A stretch of 64,000 nucleotides of DNA from Nocardiopsis alba DSM 43377 (lineage in GTDB: Bacteria; Actinomycetota; Actinomycetes; Streptosporangiales; Streptosporangiaceae), in contig NZ_ANAC01000011.1 in NCBI RefSeq assembly GCF_000341225.1, positions 248,001-312,000 of the forward strand, written 5' to 3'. The notes under the pieces are model-generated. The model saw only the letters and a list, made by a program, of their open reading frames with translations. It made no database searches and had not been told where the DNA came from. Of this stretch, positions 17,336 to 25,135 are shown one piece after another (the first letter of the stretch is position 1; the number at the start of each line of letters is the position of its first letter). Position numbers and translations under genes: made by a program.

Positions 17336-19650
17336 TGGGATCGTCCCGTACGGACACCTCCAAGGTGAGTGTCCTGGGAGTCCGCCACCACGGTCCGGGT
17401 TCGGCCCGGGCCGTGGTGGCCGCCCTGGACGAGATCGAGCCCGACCTGGTCCTGATCGAGGGACCGCCCGAGGCCGACGCCCTGACCTCCCTGGTCGGCG
17501 GCCTCGAACCGCCGGTGGCACTGCTGGTGCACCTGGCCGACACGCCCAAGGCGAAGGGCAAGGACGCCGAACGGGACGCCGAGGCGGCCGAGGCCGCGCG
17601 CCGACGCTCCACGGACGGATGGGCGTTCTGGCCGTTCGCGAGCTTCTCGCCCGAGTGGGCGGCCCTGCGCCACGCCCACGAGAACGGCGTGCCGGTGCGT
17701 TTCTGCGACCTGCCCGCCTCCCACACCCTCGCCGAACGGCTCGCCGCGGCCGAGACGACCGACGGAGAGGAAGAGGAACAGGAGGAGACCGAACCCCCCC
17801 GGGAACGGATCGACCCCCTCGGAGTGCTCGCCGCGGCGGCCGGCTACGACGACGCCGAACGCTGGTGGGACGACGTCGTCGAACAGCGTGGAGACGGGGA
17901 GCCCTCTCCCTTCCCCGCGATCGCCGACGCCATGGCGGCCGTCCGGGCCGAGGCCGGGCCCGCCACCGGCCGTGAGGCGCGCCGCGAGGCCCACATGCGT
18001 CAGACCCTGCGCGCCGCGCTCCGACAGGGGCACGAGCGGATCGCCGTGGTCTGCGGAGCCTGGCACGCCCCGGCCCTGCGCGACCTGGCGGACTACAAGG
18101 TCAAGGACGACGTCGCCCTGCTCAAGGGGCTGCCCAAGGTGAAGACGGCGGCGACCTGGGTGCCGTGGACCCACGGACGTCTGGCGTCCGCCGGCGGATA
18201 CGGGGCCGGGGTGACCTCCCCGGGCTGGTACCACCACCTGTTCACCGCTCCGGATCGTCCGGTGCACCGGTGGCTGACCGAGGCCGCCCGGCTGCTGAGG
18301 GAGGAGGGGCAGCAGGTGTCCTCCTCCCACGTCATCGAGGGCGTGCGGCTGGCCGAGACCCTCTCCGTGCTGCGCGGGCGCCCGCTCGCCGGACTCGACG
18401 AGGTCTCCGAGGCGGTCACCGCGGTCCTGTGCGAGGGCGAGGGGACACGCGCCGCCCTGGTGCACGGCCGGATGGCGATCGGGGAACGACTCGGGTCGGT
18501 GCCGCCGGAGACCCCGATGGTGCCGCTCCAGCGCGACCTCATCGCCGAACAGAAGAGGCTGCGCCTCAAGCCCGAGGCCTTCGAACGCGACCTCGACCTG
18601 GACCTGCGCAAGGAGAGCCACCGAGCACGTAGCGTGCTGCTGCACCGACTCCGCCTGCTCGGGGTCGAGTGGGGGATCCCGACCCCGCACGGAGGCGGAG
18701 GCCGGGGCACCTTCCGGGAGAGCTGGCGACTGCGCTGGCACCCCGAGATGGACGTCGCCCTCATCGAGGCCGCGCGGTGGGGCACCACCGTCTCCTCCGC
18801 CGCGGTCGCGCGCACGGTGGAGATCGCCGAGGCGGCCGAACTGCCCACCCTCACCAAGCTCACCGAACAGTGCCTGTTCGCCGATCTCGGCGAGGCCCTG
18901 CCGGAGGTGCTCGCCCGGCTCACCGATCGGGCGGCCACCGACGCCGACATCACCCACCTGATGTCGGCGCTGCCCCCGCTGGCCCGCTCCACCCGCTACG
19001 GCGACGTGCGCGGAACCGACGGCGGCCACCTGCGCTCCGTCGCCCGCGAGATCCTGACCCGTGTACGGATCGGTCTGGTCGGCGCGGTACGCGGACTGGA
19101 CGACGACGCCGCGGGCCGCTTCGTCCAGGCGATCGACGAGACCAACGGCGCCGCCACCCTGCTCGGCGACGACCTGACCGAATGGCTCGACACCCTCGCC
19201 GACCTGGCCGTACGGGAGAACGTGCCCGGGCGGATCGCCGGTCGGGTCAATCGCATCCTCACCGACGCCGGGCGGGTCGACGCCGAGGAACTGCGTCGAC
19301 GCCTGGGGCTGGTGATGTCCCCGGGCGTCGAACCCACCCGGGCGGTCGCCTGGCTGGAGGGCTTCCTTCAGGGAAGCGGGCTGATCCTGGTGCACGACGA
19401 CCGACTGCTGGGTCTGATCGACACCTGGCTCCTGGGGCTCTCCGAGGAGCGATTCGTCGCGATCCTGCCGCTGTTGCGCCGTACCTTCGGGGCCTTCGGG
19501 GGAGGCGAACGTCAGGAGATCGGTACCGCCGTGACCAGGCTCGACACCGGCGGCGGTACTCGAGTCCGGGAACGACGACCCGTGGACGAGAGGCGGGCCG
19601 CTCCGGCGGTCGCCGCCGTACTGGGACTGCTCGAAAGGAGCGGCGCGTGA
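17335..19650 (+). CDS. DUF5682 family protein (YehM-like)
   Basis: A 771-residue cytosolic protein of unknown function. The N-terminus V-R-H-H-G-P-G-S-A and I-E-G-P-P-E-A (residues 17-45) is the conserved start of the DUF5682/YehM family, whose E. coli member has about 760 residues. It resembles the TraB/erythromycin-esterase-like H-G-x-E fold start, which may point to an enzymatic N-domain; this is inference. The central part holds an R-I-A-V-V-C-G-A-W-H-A-P-A-L segment near 235-250, also conserved. The C-terminal 400 residues are helical. It sits between the MoxR ATPase and the VWA gene, overlapping both neighbours, so it is a core part of the operon. Confidence 0.75.
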   Translation: MGSSRTDTSKVSVLGVRHHGPGSARAVVAALDEIEPDLVLIEGPPEADALTSLVGGLEPPVALLVHLADTPKAKGKDAERDAEAAEAARRRSTDGWAFWPFASFSPEWAALRHAHENGVPVRFCDLPASHTLAERLAAAETTDGEEEEQEETEPPRERIDPLGVLAAAAGYDDAERWWDDVVEQRGDGEPSPFPAIADAMAAVRAEAGPATGREARREAHMRQTLRAALRQGHERIAVVCGAWHAPALRDLADYKVKDDVALLKGLPKVKTAATWVPWTHGRLASAGGYGAGVTSPGWYHHLFTAPDRPVHRWLTEAARLLREEGQQVSSSHVIEGVRLAETLSVLRGRPLAGLDEVSEAVTAVLCEGEGTRAALVHGRMAIGERLGSVPPETPMVPLQRDLIAEQKRLRLKPEAFERDLDLDLRKESHRARSVLLHRLRLLGVEWGIPTPHGGGGRGTFRESWRLRWHPEMDVALIEAARWGTTVSSAAVARTVEIAEAAELPTLTKLTEQCLFADLGEALPEVLARLTDRAATDADITHLMSALPPLARSTRYGDVRGTDGGHLRSVAREILTRVRIGLVGAVRGLDDDAAGRFVQAIDETNGAATLLGDDLTEWLDTLADLAVRENVPGRIAGRVNRILTDAGRVDAEELRRRLGLVMSPGVEPTRAVAWLEGFLQGSGLILVHDDRLLGLIDTWLLGLSEERFVAILPLLRRTFGAFGGGERQEIGTAVTRLDTGGGTRVRERRPVDERRAAPAVAAVLGLLERSGA

Positions 19651-20828
19651 ACGCCACCACCGAGGTCGGCCACACCGAACGGGCCCGACGCTGGCGTCTG
19701 GTCCTGGGCGGGGACGCCGACTGCGCCACCCTGAGCGGGAGCGACCAGGCGATGGACTCGACCCTCGCGGCCCTGTACAACCGCGGCTCCCGGACCACCG
19801 GCAGCGGGGTGGGCGATGGTGAACGGGGGGCCGACCTCAGTGGATCCGCGCCCCGTGTGGCCCGATGGTTGGGCGACATCCGCGAGTACTTCCCCACGTC
19901 CGTCGTCCGGGTGATGCAGACCGACGCCATGGAACGGCTGGGGCTCGGCCAACTGTTGCTCGAGCCCGAGATGATGGAGGCCGTCGAACCCGACGTGCAT
20001 CTGGTCGGCACCCTGCTCTCCCTCAACCGGGTGATGCCGGCCGAGGCACGTGAGACCGCTCGGGAGATCGTGCGCAAGGTCGTCGAGGACCTGGAGAAGC
20101 GGGTGGCGCAGAAGACCCGCTCGGAGATCGGCGGGGCGATCGACCGCTCGACCAAGACCCACCGACCGCGTCGCGTCTCCGACATCGACTGGAACGCCAC
20201 GATCCGCCGTAACCTCGCGCACTACCTGCCCGAGCACCGCACGGTGATCCCACAGACCCTCATCGGGCACGGGCGCCGTAGTCGAGGGGTGCAGAAGGAC
20301 GTGGTGCTGGCCATCGACCAGAGCGGCTCCATGGCCTCCTCGGTGGTCTACGCGAGCGTCTTCGGGGCGGTACTCGCCTCGATGCGCACGCTCAAGACCT
20401 CCCTGGTCGTCTTCGACACCGCCGTCGTCGACCTGACCGACCAGCTCACCGACCCCGTAGAGGTGCTGTTCGGCACCCAGCTGGGCGGCGGGACCAACAT
20501 CAACAAGGCGATCGCCTACAGCCAGGGGCTGATCGACCGGCCTCAGGACTCGATCTTCGTCCTGATCAGCGACCTCTACGAGGGCGGGGTCCGCGCGGAG
20601 ATGCTCAAGCGGGTCTCGGCCATGAAGTCCGCGGGCGTGCAGGTGGTCGTCCTGCTGGCGCTGTCCGACGAGGGCGCGCCGTTCTACGACCGCCGCAACG
20701 CGGCGGCCCTCGCGGAGCTGGGCGTGCCGGCGTTCGCCTGCACTCCGGACATGTTCCCGGAGCTCATGGCGGCGGCCATCCAGGGCCGTCCCCTCGATGC
20801 CTGGGTCGACAAACACCTCGACGAGTAG
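19647..20828 (+). CDS. VWA-domain protein (YehP-like)
   Basis: A 393-residue protein whose C-terminal half is a von Willebrand factor A domain. The metal-ion-dependent adhesion site D-Q-S-G-S is at residues 224-228, with the companion Thr in G-G-G-T-N-I and the Asp in L-I-S-D-L-Y-E. The N-terminal half is helical, with a basic stretch before the VWA domain. There is no signal peptide or membrane segment, so it works in the cytosol, unlike BatA-type membrane VWA proteins. The GTG start overlaps the DUF5682 stop (GTGA). It is the last gene of the operon and is followed by a hairpin terminator. MoxR-VWA pairs typically form chaperone-like complexes. Confidence 0.85.
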   Translation: MNATTEVGHTERARRWRLVLGGDADCATLSGSDQAMDSTLAALYNRGSRTTGSGVGDGERGADLSGSAPRVARWLGDIREYFPTSVVRVMQTDAMERLGLGQLLLEPEMMEAVEPDVHLVGTLLSLNRVMPAEARETAREIVRKVVEDLEKRVAQKTRSEIGGAIDRSTKTHRPRRVSDIDWNATIRRNLAHYLPEHRTVIPQTLIGHGRRSRGVQKDVVLAIDQSGSMASSVVYASVFGAVLASMRTLKTSLVVFDTAVVDLTDQLTDPVEVLFGTQLGGGTNINKAIAYSQGLIDRPQDSIFVLISDLYEGGVRAEMLKRVSAMKSAGVQVVVLLALSDEGAPFYDRRNAAALAELGVPAFACTPDMFPELMAAAIQGRPLDAWVDKHLDE

Positions 20829-20837
20829 ACCGCTCCA

Positions 20838-20868
20838 GGGCGGGGCCGGATCCTCCGCGGCCCCGCCC
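20838..20868. terminator. Hairpin between the VWA and Nudix genes
   Basis: Arms GGGCGGGGCC (20838-20847) and GGCCCCGCCC (20859-20868) are exactly complementary. They lie between two convergent genes and probably end the SWIM/MoxR/VWA operon. Confidence 0.65.
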
Positions 20869-20873
20869 GCCCT

Positions 20874-21305
20874 CTACATGAGTAGATGCGTCCCATCGTG
20901 CACACGGATGAAAGGGCCGTCGCCGGAGAGAGCATCGGTGATACGGATGCCACGAGCCTCCGGTGCCGCTCGGATCGCCTCATCGGGGTCGAGCCAGGAG
21001 ACGTTCAACGCCTCGTCGGAGGGTCGAGCGTGGCCGCCGATCGGTTCGCACAACAGAGCCAGAGAGACCACACCGAGCTTCATGTTCTTGTAGACACCGG
21101 TCAGCTTCAACGGCCGGATCTCGACGCCGGTCTCCTCCCGTACCTCACGCACCGCGCACTGTTCCGGTGTCTCCGCCAGTTCCAGAACCCCACCAGGAGG
21201 GACCCACCGTCCGTCGTCGGCACGCTGGATGACGAGCACCTTCCCGTCCTCGGGGCGGAGCACGATCCCACTGACGCTGACACTGTGGAGGGCGGCATCG
21301 CTCAT
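20874..21305 (-). CDS. Nudix hydrolase
   Basis: A 143-residue Nudix pyrophosphohydrolase. The Nudix box begins at GGVLELAE around residues 38-45 and continues to R-E-V-R-E-E-T-G-V, with all of the conserved Gly, Glu and REVREETG residues present; it should be an active Mg2+-dependent enzyme that cleaves an X-linked nucleoside diphosphate. Its ATG overlaps the stop of the GntR gene (ATGA), so the two are co-translated. The substrate cannot be told from sequence. A GntR regulator paired with a Nudix protein recalls KorSA and Pif of the integrative element pSAM2, but no transfer or integration genes are present. Confidence 0.88.
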   Translation of the reverse strand: MSDAALHSVSVSGIVLRPEDGKVLVIQRADDGRWVPPGGVLELAETPEQCAVREVREETGVEIRPLKLTGVYKNMKLGVVSLALLCEPIGGHARPSDEALNVSWLDPDEAIRAAPEARGIRITDALSGDGPFIRVHDGTHLLM

Positions 21306-22066
21306 CGCTGCTGCTCCCAGCTATAGGTGAGACGCCAACGTAGAGCGGCGAGGATGTTGAGGCAGGCCTCCACCGGGCGGTCTTCGGAATCGAAGGCGGT
21401 GCGTAGGACCTGGAAGACGGGCTGTCCTTGAGCGATGTCGAGGAAGGCGGACTCTTCGGAGGACGCTCCCCGTACTTCGATGTCCTCACAGAACCGCACG
21501 GGTCCGAAGCCGAGTCGGGCCAAGCGTTCGTACATGCCGCTCGGCCCCGTGTCGGGCATGGCGATGTCGGTGCTTCCGGCGACGCTCATGGGTATGTGGG
21601 AGATCACCATTTGTACTGGCTTGTCGTCGGCGAACATGTGACGCTTGCGCATCAGCACGGTGTCCTCCGGACCGAGCCGAAGAACCTCGGCGATCCTTTC
21701 GGGAGGCGTCTCTTCGCCCCAGTACACGAGTTCGGTTCGAGGGGACATACCGGACTCGGCGATCTCCTCCGCGTAGGAACTGCCGCTGCGCGAAGTCCGA
21801 TGGTCCCGATCGATCCTTCGAACACGTTTCACGGTCGGCACTTCCAGCACGACGGATCCACGACCGTGTTCGGTTCGGATCCAACCTTCGGCTTGAAGCA
21901 TGGACATGGCCCGGCTGATGGAGCTCTGGTTGAGTCCGTAGGTCCGGGCGAGCTCTGGCTGGCTGGGCAGAGTCGTGCCAGGCGTGTAGTCACCCCTCCG
22001 GATGGCGTCGCGCAACAGCGCGGCCACCTGTTTGTACCGCGCACGGGGCGGTTCGAGGGTGCTCAT
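21302..22066 (-). CDS. GntR-family transcriptional regulator (HutC/UTRA type)
   Basis: A 254-residue repressor-type regulator. The N-terminal winged helix carries the GntR pattern Y-K-Q-V-A-x-x-L-R-D-A-I near residue 11 and L-P-S-Q-P-E-L-A-R-T-Y-G-L-N-Q-S-S-I-S-R-A; residues from about 95 form a UTRA effector-binding domain with the typical E-D-T-V-L-M-R-K-R and P-V-Q-M-V-I-S-H-I-P segments. The start at 22066 follows an AAGGGA site. It faces a divergent gene pair across a region with twin 15-base inverted arms, so it probably represses that promoter and possibly its own. It is co-translated with the Nudix gene. Confidence 0.88.
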   Translation of the reverse strand: MSTLEPPRARYKQVAALLRDAIRRGDYTPGTTLPSQPELARTYGLNQSSISRAMSMLQAEGWIRTEHGRGSVVLEVPTVKRVRRIDRDHRTSRSGSSYAEEIAESGMSPRTELVYWGEETPPERIAEVLRLGPEDTVLMRKRHMFADDKPVQMVISHIPMSVAGSTDIAMPDTGPSGMYERLARLGFGPVRFCEDIEVRGASSEESAFLDIAQGQPVFQVLRTAFDSEDRPVEACLNILAALRWRLTYSWEQQR

Positions 22067-22156
22067 CCAGAGTGTCCCTTCCGACTGTGTGTACTCGCGT
22101 CTCACCGTAGCGCGGGGGTAGGCCGGGCTCCCCACACGCATCGAGGCGGGAACCCG

Positions 22157-22205
22157 AGAAACTTATGGCATATGTGTTGACGGTTATGCCATAAGTTTCT
22201 ATCGT
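22157..22205 (+). promoter_or_regulatory. Promoter with twin TATGSCATA operators
   Basis: Two exactly complementary 15-base arms, at 22157-22171 and 22186-22200, are separated by 14 bases. Each arm contains a 9-base palindrome TATG-S-CATA (22164-22172 and 22185-22193), with centres 21 bases apart, two helical turns. A -35 TTGACG (22177-22182) and -10 TATCGT (22200-22205) with a 17-base spacer read rightward, so one operator lies in the spacer and the other just upstream. This is the expected layout for dimeric GntR repressor binding. Confidence 0.65.
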
Positions 22206-22326
22206 CGTCACATCGACCTCTCGCAGTCCGAGGGCGTACTCGCTCGACATGCGAAAGGCCTCGGGGGTGTAGCCGCACCCACCGAGGCCGGTCGACAACC
22301 GACCCCTTGAACAAGGAGTTGCCGAC

Positions 22327-22848
22327 GTGTCCATTGTGCCTCGAACCCCTGCCCCCGCCTACCCGGGACGGCGATGGGCGATCCGCCGCTATCCCGGAGA
22401 CGCCTCTACCTGTCCCCGATTCCGCTCCGATATTCGAGCCGACCTGTCCACGCTCATGGGCCTGCCCCGGGAGATCCGCGACGACATCGAGCTCTGCGCG
22501 AGCGAGGCTTTCGCCCACACGGTCTCCCACCCGCGTTCTCGCTGTTCCGGCGGGTCGGTATTCCGCATGCTCTCCACGCCGATCGTCATGGGAAGGGAGA
22601 CCACCCTTCGGCTCTCGGTATCGGGCGACCACCTCGTGAGCCGACCGTCGAGGGCTTCCGCCCGATGCTCGTTGGAGAGCTGGGAGAGGGCGGAACCCGG
22701 ACGGGGTCTGTCGATGATCCACAACCTCGCCACTGAGTGGGGGATCCGGCGTTGGACGGACCCCACCACTTCGGATGGGCCGATCACGGCGCTGTGGGCG
22801 GAGTTCACCTACGCCACTCGCGCCTGTACGTGCGGAGGACTCTCGTGA
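22327..22848 (+). CDS. GHKL-type ATP-binding protein (RsbW-like)
   Basis: A 173-residue protein resembling the HATPase_c_2 anti-sigma-factor kinase-like domain common in actinomycetes. The N-box region reads E-L-C-A-S-E-A-F-A-H-T-V-S-H, with His where the Mg2+-binding Asn is usual, and the G2-like segment G-R-G-L-S-M-I-H-N-L-A-T-E-W-G follows near residues 125-140. The changed N-box makes kinase activity doubtful. The GTG start has a good AAGGAG site. It is the first gene behind the GntR-controlled promoter and overlaps the next small gene (GTGA). A regulatory, protein-binding function is inferred. Confidence 0.65.
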   Translation: MSIVPRTPAPAYPGRRWAIRRYPGDASTCPRFRSDIRADLSTLMGLPREIRDDIELCASEAFAHTVSHPRSRCSGGSVFRMLSTPIVMGRETTLRLSVSGDHLVSRPSRASARCSLESWERAEPGRGLSMIHNLATEWGIRRWTDPTTSDGPITALWAEFTYATRACTCGGLS

Positions 22849-23240
22849 CCGTCATGAGCATGTCGGGCAACCTGCGCAGTGTTCTGAACGCGCCCCGAGG
22901 CCATCGGTTCAACCGTCCGAAGCACGATGTCCCTTCGCCGACCGACGAGCCGGGGCTTTCCGAGGACCGGGCCCGGCGAGAACGGGTGATGCTCTCCCAG
23001 ATGCGCGGTAACCCCCGAGTGGAACATCGCCTGCGTTACGGGGAACTGCCGGACTGGATGACCGCGCCGGTCAGGAGTGGTCCAGCACGTGCGTATACGT
23101 CCTGTTCCACTCCACCTCGGCGGCGTCCGGCCGGTCATCGCAAGCCTCGTCGCATGGGCTGGAAACCGGCCGGCTATGCCCTGGCCATGAGCGTGGGGCT
23201 GCTGCTGGGGCACCTGACCCCTTGGACCTTTCCGTCCTGA
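22845..23240 (+). CDS. Small hypothetical protein with C-terminal hydrophobic segment
   Basis: A 131-residue protein with no recognised domain. The first 100 residues are basic and polar; the last 20 contain one hydrophobic stretch, A-L-A-M-S-V-G-L-L-L-G-H-L, which could anchor the protein in the membrane. The GTG at 22845 overlaps the stop of the GHKL-ATPase gene; ATG codons at 22854 and 22860 are also possible. It is probably co-expressed with that gene from the GntR-regulated promoter. Its codon use is less strongly G/C-biased than that of neighbouring genes, which suggests an accessory origin. Confidence 0.5.
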   Translation: MTVMSMSGNLRSVLNAPRGHRFNRPKHDVPSPTDEPGLSEDRARRERVMLSQMRGNPRVEHRLRYGELPDWMTAPVRSGPARAYTSCSTPPRRRPAGHRKPRRMGWKPAGYALAMSVGLLLGHLTPWTFPS

Positions 23241-23495
23241 TCTGCTCGGCCCGTGCCGTTCGTGCGACCTGGCGTCTGGGAGCGGCCGGCTTCCGCGCTC
23301 TCCCGAGGCCGAGAGGAACGATGGAGGTGTCCCCGCCCTGCCCCCAGAGGTTCGCCCCTTTCTCCCCGATGGTCGATGCGAAGTCCTGACCTGGGGATTC
23401 CGGACCAAAGTCACGAGTTCTCGTGTTTTCCGCGCCCTCCCGTGGCTTCGGGGGACACACGGGCATGATGAAGGGGGGATCGAGGGGGAGGACGC

Positions 23496-24197
23496 ATGAC
23501 CGATTGGCCGGCGGGCACCTTCATGTCCAGAGTCGGGGACCTCGCGGCCTCCCGACTGCTCTCACTGGCGCCACCGCGCCATCTGCCCGCGAACCAGGTC
23601 CTCATCGCCCAAGGCGACGAGGACGAGCAGGTCATGCTGCTGGGACCTCCCGAGGACGAGCCCGGAGACGCGGCCTGCGTGAAGGTCACCTCGGTGCTGC
23701 GCAACGGCACGGAGGCGATGTTCGGGATCCGGCTGCGCGGCGACCTGGTCGGTGAGTTGAGCATGTTCCGCGACACCCCGGCCATCGCGACGGTCACCTC
23801 GTGCTCGGCCCTGTCGGTCCGGGTCTTCCCGCACTCGGTGTTCGAGTCGTTCCTGGAGGAGCACCCGGAGGCCTGGCGGGCGCTGTTGGCGATGGTGGGG
23901 GAGCGTCTGGAGTGGGCGGACCGGCATCGGGCCGAGTTCGTGGGCTACGAGGTGGAGGCCCGACTGGCCCGGGTGCTGGTCGACCTGGCCGAGCGGCACG
24001 GCACGTCCACCCCTCTCGGCACCGACCTGGGCGTTCGGCTCTCGCACACGGATCTGGGCAAGCTCATCGGGGCCCGTACCGACGCCGTCGGCAACGCGAT
24101 CCGTCGGTTCCGTTCCGAGGGGCTGTTGGTGTCGAGTTACCGCAATGTCGTGATCGTGGACATGGAGAGGCTGAACGGGGTCTACGAGAACGCGTGA
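23496..24197 (+). CDS. Crp/Fnr-family transcriptional regulator
   Basis: A 233-residue regulator with an N-terminal cyclic-nucleotide-binding-like beta barrel (residues about 15-130, with G-D-L-V-G-E-L-S-M-F-R-D matching the phosphate-binding cassette region) and a C-terminal winged helix (from about 160). The recognition part reads L-S-H-T-D-L-G-K-L-I-G-A-R-T-D-A-V-G-N-A-I-R-R-F. The cassette lacks the full R-[ST]-A pattern for cAMP, so the ligand is uncertain. ATG at 23496 has GGGGGAGGA upstream. No cysteine cluster of the FNR type is present. No linked target is evident. Confidence 0.85.
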   Translation: MTDWPAGTFMSRVGDLAASRLLSLAPPRHLPANQVLIAQGDEDEQVMLLGPPEDEPGDAACVKVTSVLRNGTEAMFGIRLRGDLVGELSMFRDTPAIATVTSCSALSVRVFPHSVFESFLEEHPEAWRALLAMVGERLEWADRHRAEFVGYEVEARLARVLVDLAERHGTSTPLGTDLGVRLSHTDLGKLIGARTDAVGNAIRRFRSEGLLVSSYRNVVIVDMERLNGVYENA

Positions 24198-24466
24198 GGG
24201 TCCGGGGCCCTCATGTCCGAATTGCGGACTGGTCGGTGGTTTCCCGCCGCCGAACCGGGCACAATGCTCTCGGGCACCATGCCCGACCTCTCACCCCCGT
24301 TCGGGTAGCGCTCAGTCCTCCGGCGTCGCTTACCCGGGGGATCCGAGTGGTGACGGTCGCCGGAGTGGTGAGGACGGCACCATTCCGGCGGCCCCCACCT
24401 CCTGGATCATCGGGCTCGTCGGGCTTAGCCTGGACGGACCTGCACGCACCGACCAGGGAGTGCCTC

Positions 24467-25066
24467 GTGTCCATGACACAGTCCGTTCCGCGACCCCGCA
24501 CCCTGGACGCCATCGAGGTCGACACCGAGGGTCTCGGCCTGGGGATGTCCTGCGAGGAGGCCGTCGGTCACCTCCTGAGGGCCCTCGTCTCCTCCAAGCC
24601 CGGAGGCCGGGTGCTCGAACTGGGGACCGGAACCGGGGTGGGCACCGCGTGGCTTCTGGCGGGGATGGACGAGCGGGCCCGGCTGGACACCCTGGACAAC
24701 GACCCCGAGTGCCTGGGCGTGGCGCGTCGCCACCACACCGCCGACCCTCGTGTGACGATCTTCGAGGCCGACGGCGGCACCTGGCTCTCCGATCGGGCCA
24801 CCGACGATGGACCCGGATACGACATGGTGTTCGCCAATACCGGCCCGGGCAAGTTCACCCACCTCGACGAGGCCCTCTCCCTGGTCGACCGGGGCGGCTT
24901 CTACGTGGTGGACGATCTCGCCAGGCAGCCCGAGCGCACCTCCGAGCCCGAGGACCACTGCCTGGCGGTGGAAGGGCTCTTGGAGAACCTGGAGTCGCGC
25001 GCCGGCTGGGAGCGCCTTCCTCTGCTCGGCTGGTCCTGCGGCGTGCTGGTCATGGTGCGGAAGTAA
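24467..25066 (+). CDS. Class I SAM-dependent methyltransferase (O-methyltransferase-like)
   Basis: A 199-residue Rossmann-fold methyltransferase. Motif I, V-L-E-L-G-T-G-T-G-V-G-T-A, lies near residues 48-60 and binds S-adenosylmethionine; an acidic L-D-N-D-P-E follows at the end of strand 2, and F-E-A-D-G-G-T-W at motif III. The later G-G-F-Y-V-V-D-D segment resembles the metal-dependent O-methyltransferase family. GTG at 24467 is favoured because AGGGAG lies six bases upstream; ATG at 24473 is the alternative. The substrate is unknown, and no biosynthetic cluster surrounds it. Confidence 0.8.
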   Translation: MSMTQSVPRPRTLDAIEVDTEGLGLGMSCEEAVGHLLRALVSSKPGGRVLELGTGTGVGTAWLLAGMDERARLDTLDNDPECLGVARRHHTADPRVTIFEADGGTWLSDRATDDGPGYDMVFANTGPGKFTHLDEALSLVDRGGFYVVDDLARQPERTSEPEDHCLAVEGLLENLESRAGWERLPLLGWSCGVLVMVRK

Positions 25067-25135
25067 CGCCTTCGAACGTTCGTGAGCGTACCGGGCGGGT
25101 CCTCTCGTCCGGATCCGAGTGCGGTCGGGAGAAGC

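Noticed and set aside
15353..17521. Long minus-strand open frame opposite the DUF5691/MoxR genes
   Set aside because: Low-complexity antisense frame with no ribosome site; the plus-strand genes are clear.
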